Positions 36,409 through 44,528 of a stretch of DNA of 64,000 nucleotides are shown here, piece by piece. This stretch comes from DRPG01 sp964655065 (GTDB lineage: Bacteria > Myxococcota_A > UBA796 > GCA-2862545). The translations under genes and the position numbers were made by a program. How positions within the stretch are numbered: position 1 is the first letter of the stretch; each line of letters begins with the position of its first letter. The notes beneath the pieces are model-generated. The model ran no database searches. It was not told where the DNA came from and was given only the letters and a program-made list of their open reading frames with translations. The stretch spans positions 62,001 through 126,000 of the forward strand of contig CAZZLC010000007.1 of NCBI GenBank assembly GCA_964655065.1. Direction: 5' to 3'.

Positions 36409-37778
36409 GGCGCGCCCAGGTCGGGGCGTCCCGGGTCCACGACCACCTGCGAGAAACCGAGAATCATGTCGGGGACCTCGAGCCGGGAGCGCACCGAACC
36501 CTCGGCATCGAAGAGCTCGGTGATGCCGGTGTTGCCCCACAGCACCCGCGTGGTGCCGTCGCCCATCCGGAACACGTCGCCGAGGACGAGCGTGTACAGC
36601 GGCGGATCGGACTTGAACTCTCGCACCGCGACCGCCTCGCTCGGGGGGTCGAACGTGTACTCGAGGACGCGGCTCTCTTGACCTCCGGCCCCCTGGTTGT
36701 CGAACACGAGCAGGCGGTCGCCGACCCAGTCCAGCTGGTGCTGCCGACGAAAGCGCGGACCCTGGAGATCGAGCGTTCCGGCGACGCCACCCAGTCCCCA
36801 GGCACAGCTCCGGGTCTCGACGTCGACCGACAGGATGGTGTTCAGGTTCCGCAGGCTCACGAGGTACGTACCGGAGGCTTCGTCGAAGTCGAGCGCGTTC
36901 GTGTGGGTCCAGTTGTCCCGATCGGTGGCGTCGCTCGGGTGGGTCTCGGGATCGAGGCAGTCCCAGGTGGTCCAGAGCGTCTCGACCGTGCCGTCGGGGG
37001 AGACCGCGAGCAGGGCGTTGCCCTCGATCGCCTGGGGACAACCTCCGTCGTCGAGCGGCACGGGCTTGCCGTTCGCGTCGCGGCACTCCGACGCCAGCGT
37101 CACGAGGGTTCCGTCGTCGAGCTCGACGAAGTCGTGGGCGAGGAACGGCACGTCGTGGGTCACGATGACCTCGCCATCCCAGGAGACGCGCACGAGCGCC
37201 GAGTCTCGGACGGGCGAGCCCCGGACGACGGTCGCGGAGTAGGTGATCCCGGAGCCGTCACGAGACAGCTGGGCCCGGTAGACCTGGGCGTCGCGGGTGT
37301 CCGTGGTCGTCCAGACGATGCGGCCCCAGGGGTCGATGATGACCGGGTGGGCGAGGTTGCTGTCCCGCCGGCCGAGAATGGGTACGACGAGAAAGTGGTC
37401 CGCGGGCTCGCCCTCGAGCTCGAGCTCGGGCGCGAAGCCCTCCAGCGCACCGGTGGTGACGGAGACTCGACCGCTCTTGATCTCGCGGTCGCCCTCGGCG
37501 GTCACGACGCGGAAGTGAACCTCCTCGGACGGAGGCAGGCCGACCAGCGTCGCCGAGTGCTGTCGGGTGGGCTCGCTCTCGACCGCGGTGCGACGAGACA
37601 GGTCACGACGACGCTCGCCGAACTCCACGAATCCCGACGTCGGCTCGTTGGTCGTCCACGTCACCTCGACCACCGTGCCCATCGTCTCGGACACGGTCGC
37701 CTCGATCTGCTGCGGCTTCAGGTCCTCGGAGACACATCCGGTGGCCACCGTCACGAGGAGGGCTCCGCTACGGAGCAT
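36405..37778 (-). CDS. ASST-fold (arylsulfotransferase-like) lipoprotein, paralogue 2
   Basis: 457 aa. Lipobox VATGC near residue 15, a fibronectin-like lead, then the propeller. This copy retains a family-like motif NWTHTNALDFDEAS followed by LVSLRNLNTILSVD, and RRQHQLDWVGDRLLVFDN further on, so it is the most likely of the three to be catalytic. Substrate unknown: aryl sulfates for classical ASST, but related lipoproteins in myxobacteria have not been assigned. The start at 37778 overlaps the upstream small lipoprotein gene by 11 bp, and its stop is coupled to paralogue 1. Confidence 0.82.
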   Translation of the reverse strand: MLRSGALLVTVATGCVSEDLKPQQIEATVSETMGTVVEVTWTTNEPTSGFVEFGERRRDLSRRTAVESEPTRQHSATLVGLPPSEEVHFRVVTAEGDREIKSGRVSVTTGALEGFAPELELEGEPADHFLVVPILGRRDSNLAHPVIIDPWGRIVWTTTDTRDAQVYRAQLSRDGSGITYSATVVRGSPVRDSALVRVSWDGEVIVTHDVPFLAHDFVELDDGTLVTLASECRDANGKPVPLDDGGCPQAIEGNALLAVSPDGTVETLWTTWDCLDPETHPSDATDRDNWTHTNALDFDEASGTYLVSLRNLNTILSVDVETRSCAWGLGGVAGTLDLQGPRFRRQHQLDWVGDRLLVFDNQGAGGQESRVLEYTFDPPSEAVAVREFKSDPPLYTLVLGDVFRMGDGTTRVLWGNTGITELFDAEGSVRSRLEVPDMILGFSQVVVDPGRPDLGAP

Positions 37779-38519
37779 ACGTGCCCTCGAACACGAAGTA
37801 CGCCATGAACGCGTCGACCTGGCGCTCGTCGAGGACTCCGCCCACGTTCTCGAAGGGGTTGTCCATGAGAACGAGATCGAACCACTCGCCCTGTTCGTTG
37901 AGCGTGAACAGCGAATAGCCGTGGCCCGTGGCCTCTTCGCCCCACCCGTAGACCAGGGTGCGACCCTCGAGACCGGCGAGCGTCGGGGCATCGACCGCCC
38001 CGAGCACGATGTCGCATGCGCCATCGTAGGCCTGCGCCTCTATGCTGGCGTTCGAGGTCGTGAACTCGTGGGCCCCGCCCTCGGGGGTGGCGTTGCAGTC
38101 CGCACAGTCGTCACGGGCGACCGTTCCGGTCATCGTGTAGACGATCACGCAGGCGTCGACTGGCTCGAAGAGGTCGTCGTCGATGAGACGGAGGCGCTCG
38201 ATACCCGACCACTCGGTTCCACGGAGCTCGATCTCCCCTTCGCGGCGCAGAAGAAGCTCCCCNNNNNNNNNNNNNNNNNNNNNNNNNNNNNNNNNNNNNN
38301 NNNNNNNNNNNNNNNNNNNNNNNNNNNNNNNNNNNNNNNNNNNNNNNNNNNNNNNNNNNNNNACCACTCGGTTCCACGGAGCTCGATCTCCCCTTCGCGG
38401 CGCAGAAGAAGCTCCCCGTCGGTCGGGAGCGGCTCGAGCGTGGGCTCGGGCACCACGGCGTCGTCCGACCCCGAGGTACACGAAACGGAACAAAGGATCA
38501 TCGCCAGCCAGCCCCGCAC
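37768..38519 (-). CDS. Small lipoprotein interrupted by an artificial N run
   Basis: The GTG at 38519 follows AGGAGGAG and opens a signal with a Cys lipobox (SVSCTSG). The reading frame enters the 100-N run, but the 55 bp on both sides of the Ns are identical. If one copy and the Ns (155 bases together) are removed, the frame before and after joins with no shift, giving 198 residues. The mature part contains DACVIVYTMTGTVARDDCADCNATPEGG, here only described: a Cys-rich loop with a CADC motif, and a C-terminal YGWGEEATGHGY region. I recognise no family. It is the first gene of a coupled set with two ASST-like paralogues. Confidence 0.75.
38208..38417. repeat. 55-bp identical flanks of the N run (assembly overlap)
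   Basis: Positions 38208-38262 and 38363-38417 are the same 55 bases in the same orientation. They end exactly at the first N on the left and begin exactly at the last N on the right. This is what an unmerged contig overlap looks like, not a biological duplication. Confidence 0.93.
38263..38362. other. Run of 100 N (scaffold gap)
   Basis: Exactly 100 unknown bases, the default size for a gap of unknown length. The flanking 55-bp sequences are identical (see the repeat entry), which means the contigs overlap and the gap has no real length. Confidence 0.95.
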
Positions 38520-38644
38520 AGTCTCCTCCTTTGCCCCCCATCCTGGGACAGGGTGCAGGCTACTCTCCTCGACGTGGACCCGCTATATCGACGTGGCTCG
38601 CCATCGGTCTTCGCGAGGGCGTGCGCCCGACGCCGGAGGTCGAC

Positions 38645-39529
38645 GTGGCCTACGCGCTTGCTGCCGTGCTGCTGGTCGTCTTCTTCGTGGCTGGCTTCAG
38701 CAGCATCCTGTCCCGCCTGCCCCCTGGTCGTCCGCGGCTGCCCCTCCCCCCGCTGGCCGAAGCGCTCGATCTCGACAGGCGTGGCGGTCAGCTCGTGGGC
38801 ACCCGCGCCGGTCATTCCGTGGTGGTCCATCCTCCGACCGACGTGGGAGGCGGCTGGACCGCGATCGTCGACCACTCGGTTCCGCTCGCTCCCCGGGACG
38901 GCGCGGCGTCGGCCCCCGTGCAGCGCATCCTGGACCAACGACCCGATCTCGCCGTCCACATCGATCGGACGTACGTTTCGGTGACGAGCCAGGGCGCACG
39001 ACCGGGGACGCGAGACGCCGACGCTGTCGCAGAGGGCATCGAGACCGCGGTTGCCGTGGTCGCAGCACTCCGGGAGACCTACCACGGCTGGGTGGTCTCG
39101 CTGTCGCAGGCCACGGGGCTGTCCCGTCTCGACGGAGCCACGCTCGAGGGGGAGATCGACGGCTCCTCGGTCTCCGTCGTGGTTCCCCGTCGGCTCCCCG
39201 AGGGCTGGGAGCTCATCGTGCGGGGCCGCCTTCGGGAACCGCTGCCCGAGGGGTCACGGCTCCGAGCCGCGGAGGCGTCCGGCCCCGACGTCGAGCTCGG
39301 CGACCTGTTCCTCGATCAGACCCTCGCGGTGACGACGACCGACCCCGCGGCCCTGCGGAGTCGCCTCGCCCGCGACGAGGTTCGCGGACCCCTTCTCGAC
39401 CTCCTCTGTCGGTTCCGCGGCTCGGTCGTGACGGAAGAGGAGATCGTGCACGTCGTGAGGGAAGGGGGGAACATCGACGTGAAGGCAGCCGTGGAGCGAG
39501 TCGTCGAGCTCGTGGACGCCATCGGGTGA
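38645..39529 (+). CDS. Membrane-anchored protein of unknown function
   Basis: 294 aa that I do not recognise. One N-terminal transmembrane segment (AYALAAVLLVVFFVAGF), then a mixed alpha/beta cytoplasmic or periplasmic domain with two similar halves: HSVVVHPPTDVGGGWTAIVDH and the SSVSVVVPRRLPEGWELIVRG region look like internal repeats of the same fold. The C-terminal helix-rich part carries EEEIVHVVREGGNIDVKAAV. The GTG at 38645 follows GGAGG with five bases between. It is divergent from the small lipoprotein gene and 37 bp upstream of ASST paralogue 3. Confidence 0.72.
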   Translation: MAYALAAVLLVVFFVAGFSSILSRLPPGRPRLPLPPLAEALDLDRRGGQLVGTRAGHSVVVHPPTDVGGGWTAIVDHSVPLAPRDGAASAPVQRILDQRPDLAVHIDRTYVSVTSQGARPGTRDADAVAEGIETAVAVVAALRETYHGWVVSLSQATGLSRLDGATLEGEIDGSSVSVVVPRRLPEGWELIVRGRLREPLPEGSRLRAAEASGPDVELGDLFLDQTLAVTTTDPAALRSRLARDEVRGPLLDLLCRFRGSVVTEEEIVHVVREGGNIDVKAAVERVVELVDAIG

Positions 39530-39566
39530 CCGACGATGGTACACCGAAGGCCACGGAGGAGGAGAC

Positions 39567-41039
39567 GTGCGTACCTGGTTCGTGGCTGCATTGCTCGCGT
39601 GCGGGGCCGACGCGCCCGAGACCGATACGGGCGCCCCCAACTCCGTGGCGCCGGAGGACGGCCCCACGCCCGAGCTCGGGACCTGGGACGAAGACGAGCC
39701 CGTTGGCATCATCGTCGTCGCGCCGAGCGACACCTACTTCGGTCCCGTCACCGTGTGGTGGCAGCAGCGAGTCCCGTTCGACGTCCGGATCGACTTCCGC
39801 GTCGACGGCGGCGAGTGGCAGCAGAGCCCTGTGTACCAGGGGGTCGCTGGGCTCAATCGCCAGTCGATCATCGGCATCCCCACCGGTGAAACGGCAGAGG
39901 TGCGGCTGGTGGGCACGTCGAGCGTCGAGTTCGAGACCCCGGCCGGCGAGGTGACCACGCCCGAGCTGCCGGCGAGCTTCCCGCGGGCCGAGGTGCGGGT
40001 CGACGACGAGTCGAGCTGGGGAGAGAACGGCCGCTACTTCCTGACCAGCATCAACGAGAACAGCTGCTCGTGGTGCACCGGTCGATACTGGACCTTCATC
40101 GCGGACCGTCAGGGCGTGGTGTATTGGGCCACTCGGTCCACCGACAATCGGCAGGTCCTCTTCGCGCAGATCTCGGCCGCATCGGGCGACCACGTCCTCT
40201 GGGACGAGGTCGTGTGGACCGGGCGCTCGCGGGATTCCAAGATCCACCGCACCTACCTCGACCGCGAGATCGAGATCGTGGACGCCCCCGGCCACCACCA
40301 CGCGTTCCTCGAGCTGCCGGACGGCACGCTGGTCTGGGGCGACAAGACGTCGGACGAGGGCGAGGCCATCACCGAGCTGCCCCCCGGCGCCACCGCGACT
40401 CGCACCGTGTGGACGTGCCAGGCAGACTGGGTCCCCGACGACGGCTGCCGGTCCAACAGCATGTACTTCGACGAAGCGTCCGACCGGTACTGGGTCTCGT
40501 TCTACACGCAGAGCGCGATCGTCGAGGTGGACCGAGGCACGGGCAAGACCAACTGGTCGTCGCGGTTCGACGGTGGCCCGGTCGGCCCCAAGGTCTACAC
40601 CTTCGAGCCGTCGAACTCCCAGTTCGACTGGCAGCACGGCGTCGTGTTCCTCGACGATGGCAACCTGCTGGTCTCGACCGACCGGCTGGCTGGTGTGGAC
40701 GGCGAAGTGCACACGGTCCTGGCGGAGTACGAGATCGACCGCGAGCAGTCGGTTCTGCGGCAGGTCTGGAGCTTCGACCCCGGCTACGACGCTCGTTTCA
40801 ACGGGGAGACCAACCGGTTCGCCAACGGCAACACGCTACACGTGCTCGGCGCGCGCTCCATCGCCTACGAGGTCGAGCGGTCGGGACGGATCGTCTGGGA
40901 GATCGAGTACCAGGACGGCAAGATGCTCAACCGACTCGAGTTCCTCGACGACCTCTGGTCGCTGATGGCCCCTCCGGCCTTCGACCAGAGGGTCGACCAC
41001 GAAGCGGACGTTCCCTCGGGGCCTCCGACGCGCCCCTGA
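39567..41039 (+). CDS. ASST-fold (arylsulfotransferase-like) lipoprotein, paralogue 3
   Basis: 490 aa. Short signal with lipobox ALLAC, an acidic Thr/Pro linker, a beta-sandwich lead, then the propeller with HHHAFLELPDGTLVWGDKT, DRYWVSFYTQSAIVEVD, FDWQHGVVFLDDGNLLVST and TNRFANGNTLHVLGARS. The position of the conserved His of paralogue 2 is Arg here (CRSNSMYFDEAS), so the sulfotransferase chemistry may be lost. GGAGGAG lies shortly before the GTG. It is the only one of the three on the plus strand, so the cluster has been rearranged or duplicated with inversion. Confidence 0.82.
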   Translation: MRTWFVAALLACGADAPETDTGAPNSVAPEDGPTPELGTWDEDEPVGIIVVAPSDTYFGPVTVWWQQRVPFDVRIDFRVDGGEWQQSPVYQGVAGLNRQSIIGIPTGETAEVRLVGTSSVEFETPAGEVTTPELPASFPRAEVRVDDESSWGENGRYFLTSINENSCSWCTGRYWTFIADRQGVVYWATRSTDNRQVLFAQISAASGDHVLWDEVVWTGRSRDSKIHRTYLDREIEIVDAPGHHHAFLELPDGTLVWGDKTSDEGEAITELPPGATATRTVWTCQADWVPDDGCRSNSMYFDEASDRYWVSFYTQSAIVEVDRGTGKTNWSSRFDGGPVGPKVYTFEPSNSQFDWQHGVVFLDDGNLLVSTDRLAGVDGEVHTVLAEYEIDREQSVLRQVWSFDPGYDARFNGETNRFANGNTLHVLGARSIAYEVERSGRIVWEIEYQDGKMLNRLEFLDDLWSLMAPPAFDQRVDHEADVPSGPPTRP

Positions 41040-41047
41040 GCTCAGGG
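41034..41047. terminator. 14-bp palindrome spanning two convergent stops
   Basis: CCCTGAGCTCAGGG is self-complementary and holds the TGA of ASST paralogue 3 (41037-41039) and the TGA of the kinase gene on the other strand (41042-41044). It can fold as a short hairpin or cruciform, and could mark transcript ends for both. No T tract. Confidence 0.4.
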
Positions 41048-42070
41048 CACTACCGCCGATCGCAGCCGTTCCAACACCGTCCAGTCGGCGATGGCACCCA
41101 GCGCGGCCACGTCGACCTGATCCCCCCAGCCCACCCAGGCGGCGACCGCGACCATCACCAACGCCACGAGTACGAGGCCGCGGGCCCGGTGCCGGCGTCG
41201 GATGCGGCGCCCGCCCCACACCTCGGCCAGCCCCGCCACCGTGTCGAACGGAGGATCGTCGTCGAGCGCGGCCTCGATCGCCCGAACGAAGCGCCGGGGC
41301 AACCTGCGCTCCCGGCGCAACCCACGAAGCGCGTCCTCGATCGCGGGGGCATCGACAAACTGCCCCTCGCTGGCGATCCGACGCCGGGTGCACACCTCGT
41401 GGAGCAGGATGCCGAGCGCGAACCAGTCCACGCTCTCGTCGACGTGCTTGCTGTCGGTGGCCTGACGGGGCGCCATGTAGCTCGGCGTTCCCATCACCTG
41501 ACCGGTGCGCGTGAGCTCCGTCGGCAGGTCGTCGGCCGAGTCGGTCTCGCTCGCCTGGTCCTTGGCCACTCCAAAGTCGGCCACCTTGGCCACGACGCCC
41601 CCACCCCGCATCGAGAGCAGGACGTTCGAGGGCTTCAGATCGCGGTGCAGCACGCCCTGCTCGTGGGCGGCCTGGACGCCGGCGAAGATGCCGGTCGCGA
41701 TCGCGTCGATCTCCTTGATCGTGAGATCGCGTTGTTCGAGGATCTCGTCGAGGGCGGGCCCGTCGACGAGCTCCATGATCAGCGCGGGCAGCCCGTCGAC
41801 GTCGACCGTGTCGTGGACGGCGACCAGGTTCTCGTGCCGGAGCCGCATCTGGATCCGGCCCTCGCGATTGAAGCGCGCGTACACGATCCACTTGCGCTGC
41901 TTGGTCGCGTCCTCGAGCAGGTTCGGGTCGAGGACCTTCAGGGCCGCGTCGCCGCGCTCGGGGTGACGAACGTGGTAGACCCAGGCCATCCCGCCGCGCG
42001 CAATGACGCGCTCGACGCGCCATCCGTCGACCTCGTCGCCGATCCAGATGGGTGGCTTGTCACCGGCCAC
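41042..42070 (-). CDS. Eukaryotic-like Ser/Thr protein kinase with C-terminal membrane anchor
   Basis: 342 aa. Gly-rich loop IARGGMAWVY, catalytic Lys45 in ALKVLD, HRDLKPSNVLL, DFG in VADFGVAKD, and activation segment GTPSYMAP. The APE motif reads APRQ: the usual Glu, which ties the activation segment to the C-lobe, is Arg. After the kinase domain a basic stretch (RRIRRRHRARG) leads to a transmembrane helix (LVLVALVMVAVAAWVGW) and a short periplasmic tail with no PASTA or sensor domain. The GTG start overlaps the end of the metallo-hydrolase gene by 11 bp, so the two are coupled. Substrates unknown. Confidence 0.9.
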   Translation of the reverse strand: MAGDKPPIWIGDEVDGWRVERVIARGGMAWVYHVRHPERGDAALKVLDPNLLEDATKQRKWIVYARFNREGRIQMRLRHENLVAVHDTVDVDGLPALIMELVDGPALDEILEQRDLTIKEIDAIATGIFAGVQAAHEQGVLHRDLKPSNVLLSMRGGGVVAKVADFGVAKDQASETDSADDLPTELTRTGQVMGTPSYMAPRQATDSKHVDESVDWFALGILLHEVCTRRRIASEGQFVDAPAIEDALRGLRRERRLPRRFVRAIEAALDDDPPFDTVAGLAEVWGGRRIRRRHRARGLVLVALVMVAVAAWVGWGDQVDVAALGAIADWTVLERLRSAVVP

Positions 42071-43004
42071 GCTTGAACCTTCGTTTCCGCACTGCGAACG
42101 CCAGTCCCTGGGCGTTGAGCTCGGCGTCGAACTCGACCCACGGCCGTGCCCCGGGCTCGTCCTGCTTGCCGTGACGCTCGAGCTCGGCGTCGAACAGCGC
42201 GCGGACCCGGGAGGCAAACCAGGCGTCCAGCTCCTCGTCTGGCACCTCGCCCTTGTCGGCCTCGTCGACCAGGCTCCCGTGCGCCTCCAGGAGTCGGTGC
42301 AGCTCGCTCGCGATCCCGGCCAGCTCGGTGCAGGGACCAAAGTGCGTGAGGTAGGCGACCTTCGCGCCAGTGGCCAGGATCCGGTCGACCGCTTCGTGCG
42401 CTGCCGGCTCGTCGAAGTCGGTCGGCGTGGTGGAAGGGAACGCGAACACCGGCCGTCCCTCGGTCTGGAGCGCGGGGTAGACGATGCCCAACGCATCGCC
42501 CGTGAACACCCCATCGGTCCCGGTGTCGTAGACCACGAAGTGATGGTTGGCGTGGCCTCGGGTGTAGAGGAACCTGAAGGTCCGGGAGCCGAAGGCGAGG
42601 GTGTCGCCATCGTCGGGCACGCGGACCCGAGACTCGGGGACGGGGCGAACCTCGCCGTAGAGCGTGTCGAACTGGTCGCCGTAGACCTCCCGCGAGCTCT
42701 GCACCAGCTTGCTGGGGTCGACGAGGTGCTTCGCGGCCTTGGGGTGGGCATGCAGCGTCGCGTTGGGACAGGCCGCCATCAGGACCCCGGCGCCGCCTGC
42801 ATGATCGAGGTGCGCGTGGGTGACGATGACGTGGGCTACGTCGTCAGGTGAGCGACCGGCCGCCTCGATCGCGGCGAGGATCCGGGGGACGGCGAACGCG
42901 GTGTTGGTCTCGACGACGGCCAGCTGATCGCCCTCCTGGACGAGGTAGCTCGCGGCGAGGGTGGAGCGGTCGGCGTAGAGCGTGTCGATGGTCGTGACGG
43001 ACAT
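42060..43004 (-). CDS. Metallo-beta-lactamase-fold hydrolase
   Basis: 314 aa and cytoplasmic. The zinc motif THAHLDHAGG lies at about residues 62-71; further ligands are likely His in TRGHANHHF, Asp in FTGDALG and His in LTHFGPC. The C-terminal ~80 residues are a helical extension. The fold covers glyoxalase II-like, lactonase and RNase Z-like enzymes. The short helical C-terminus and the TRGHANHH metal loop are most like glyoxalase II-type thioesterases, but substrate is not decidable here. Upstream partner of the Ser/Thr kinase (11-bp overlap). Confidence 0.85.
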   Translation of the reverse strand: MSVTTIDTLYADRSTLAASYLVQEGDQLAVVETNTAFAVPRILAAIEAAGRSPDDVAHVIVTHAHLDHAGGAGVLMAACPNATLHAHPKAAKHLVDPSKLVQSSREVYGDQFDTLYGEVRPVPESRVRVPDDGDTLAFGSRTFRFLYTRGHANHHFVVYDTGTDGVFTGDALGIVYPALQTEGRPVFAFPSTTPTDFDEPAAHEAVDRILATGAKVAYLTHFGPCTELAGIASELHRLLEAHGSLVDEADKGEVPDEELDAWFASRVRALFDAELERHGKQDEPGARPWVEFDAELNAQGLAFAVRKRRFKRGR

Positions 43005-43013
43005 GCAGGCACG

Positions 43014-44438
43014 TTACCGCGTTGCGGGCACGGCGCGAGTGGGAACCAGGAGGACGGGGCTGTCCTCCACGATCGTACGCGACAGCTTGCGGCCCACCCT
43101 CGCGAAGGCGTGCGGGCCCTCGATGATCTGCTCGGCCGTCCCCCGATCGACCTCCCCGACCCACTGGGCCACGTCACGGTGGCGCCACAGCCAGAGCCGC
43201 CCCACGTCGAGGTCGCCGTCGATCGCGACGTCCGGAGACCCGAGAACCACGTCGTCGACGCCATTCCCGTCGAGGTCGTCGGCGAGCAACGTGCGGCCGA
43301 ATTGCTCCCCGTCCTCGAGACCGGCGACCGACGCCACCTGTCGCAACCCACTGTCGTCCTCGACGAGGAGATCGACGAGCCCCCGCCGTCGGCCGTCGTC
43401 GCTGGCGGAGAACCCAGGCGCCCCCACGAGCAGCGCCGGCGTGCCCGTGAGCGAGAACGAGGCGAGCGCCAGGCCGTAGCCCGACTCGCGCCGCGGCCCC
43501 TCTACGATCGTCCCCAGCTCGTCGAGCGGTCCGTCGGCCGGCAGCGAGGTCCAGGGCACGCGGTAGACCGCGCCGGCGTTCTGGTCCTCCGCGCCGTGCT
43601 CGCCACGCCACGGAGCCCCCACGTACAGACCTCGGGAGCTGCAGGCCACCGCCGTGCCTGCCTGCTCTCCGATCTGGGTGCCCCAGAGGAGGTCGAGGTC
43701 CAGGTCACACACCGACCACGTGCCGAAGACCTTCGAGAGCCGCTCGGAGCGGAGGACGGCGACCGCCCCCGCCAGGTTCGCGGGTAGGTCGTCGGTGGCG
43801 GGGCAGCCGGGCGTGACCTGGAACGTGGGAAGACCCAGGACGAGGTCCAAGACGCCGTCGCCATCGATGTCGCCACAGACCGTCACGTTGGCGCCGAGCC
43901 GATCGTTGGGTGTCTGACCGACGATCTGCAGGTCGGGCTCGACCGGCTCGTCGGGGTCCGGGCCGGACAGGACGTTCTCGACGAGCGGGAAGCGATAGAG
44001 CGCACCCCGGTCGAGGTCCGCCCCCGGCGCCCCCACGTAGAGCGTGGTCCCTTTGTCTTCCGGGACCGTCCGGAGCACTTCCCCGAAGCGCCGGAGCCCC
44101 TGCAACACGGGCGCGGAGGGCACGGCTCCGGGCTCGTCGAGTGGGACCGCGTGGACCGCGCTCGCGTCGGGCACGCCGATCAGGACGTGCTCACCCACGA
44201 CATCGGCCGACCAATCCGTCCCGTGGTCGACGACCGCGTCCGCTCGGCCGAGCCAGAGCGCCAAGGTCGCATCGTCGTCGGAGACATCGACCTGCGGCTC
44301 GGCGAACGGAACGACAATCGAGAGACGACCGCCTGGCCAGCCCACGTCGCAGCGAGGATCCGTTCCGAGGCACTCGGCGCTGCAACCCGTAGCGAACGCA
44401 GCCGCCAGCCCGAGCATCATCCGGGTGCACGCGATCAC
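43014..44438 (-). CDS. FG-GAP-like repeat lipoprotein
   Basis: 474 aa. A GTG at 44438 (or ATG at 44420) gives a signal with lipobox FATGC. Repeats with FG-GAP/VCBS character follow: LGANVTVCGDIDGDGVLDLVLGLP, FGRTLLADDLDGNGVDDVVLGSP and short YVGAPG or LVGAPGF blades that fit an integrin-like beta-propeller with Ca-binding DxDxDG loops. Cys pairs suggest disulfides outside the cytoplasm. Such myxobacterial lipoproteins are abundant and of unknown role, probably surface binding. The stop lies 9 bp before the metallo-hydrolase start, so the three genes may form one operon. Confidence 0.82.
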   Translation of the reverse strand: MIACTRMMLGLAAAFATGCSAECLGTDPRCDVGWPGGRLSIVVPFAEPQVDVSDDDATLALWLGRADAVVDHGTDWSADVVGEHVLIGVPDASAVHAVPLDEPGAVPSAPVLQGLRRFGEVLRTVPEDKGTTLYVGAPGADLDRGALYRFPLVENVLSGPDPDEPVEPDLQIVGQTPNDRLGANVTVCGDIDGDGVLDLVLGLPTFQVTPGCPATDDLPANLAGAVAVLRSERLSKVFGTWSVCDLDLDLLWGTQIGEQAGTAVACSSRGLYVGAPWRGEHGAEDQNAGAVYRVPWTSLPADGPLDELGTIVEGPRRESGYGLALASFSLTGTPALLVGAPGFSASDDGRRRGLVDLLVEDDSGLRQVASVAGLEDGEQFGRTLLADDLDGNGVDDVVLGSPDVAIDGDLDVGRLWLWRHRDVAQWVGEVDRGTAEQIIEGPHAFARVGRKLSRTIVEDSPVLLVPTRAVPATR

Positions 44439-44528
44439 CGCTTGCACTTCGTGCCCCGACTTGCCATTGCGCTCACAGGAACCGCATGGTGGCGGTTCGT
44501 GGTGGAATCCCTGCGGTGGAGTGATGCG

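Noticed and set aside
38208..38417. 55-bp direct repeat as a biological element
   Set aside because: Copies abut a default-length N run and merging them restores one frame, so it is an assembly overlap.
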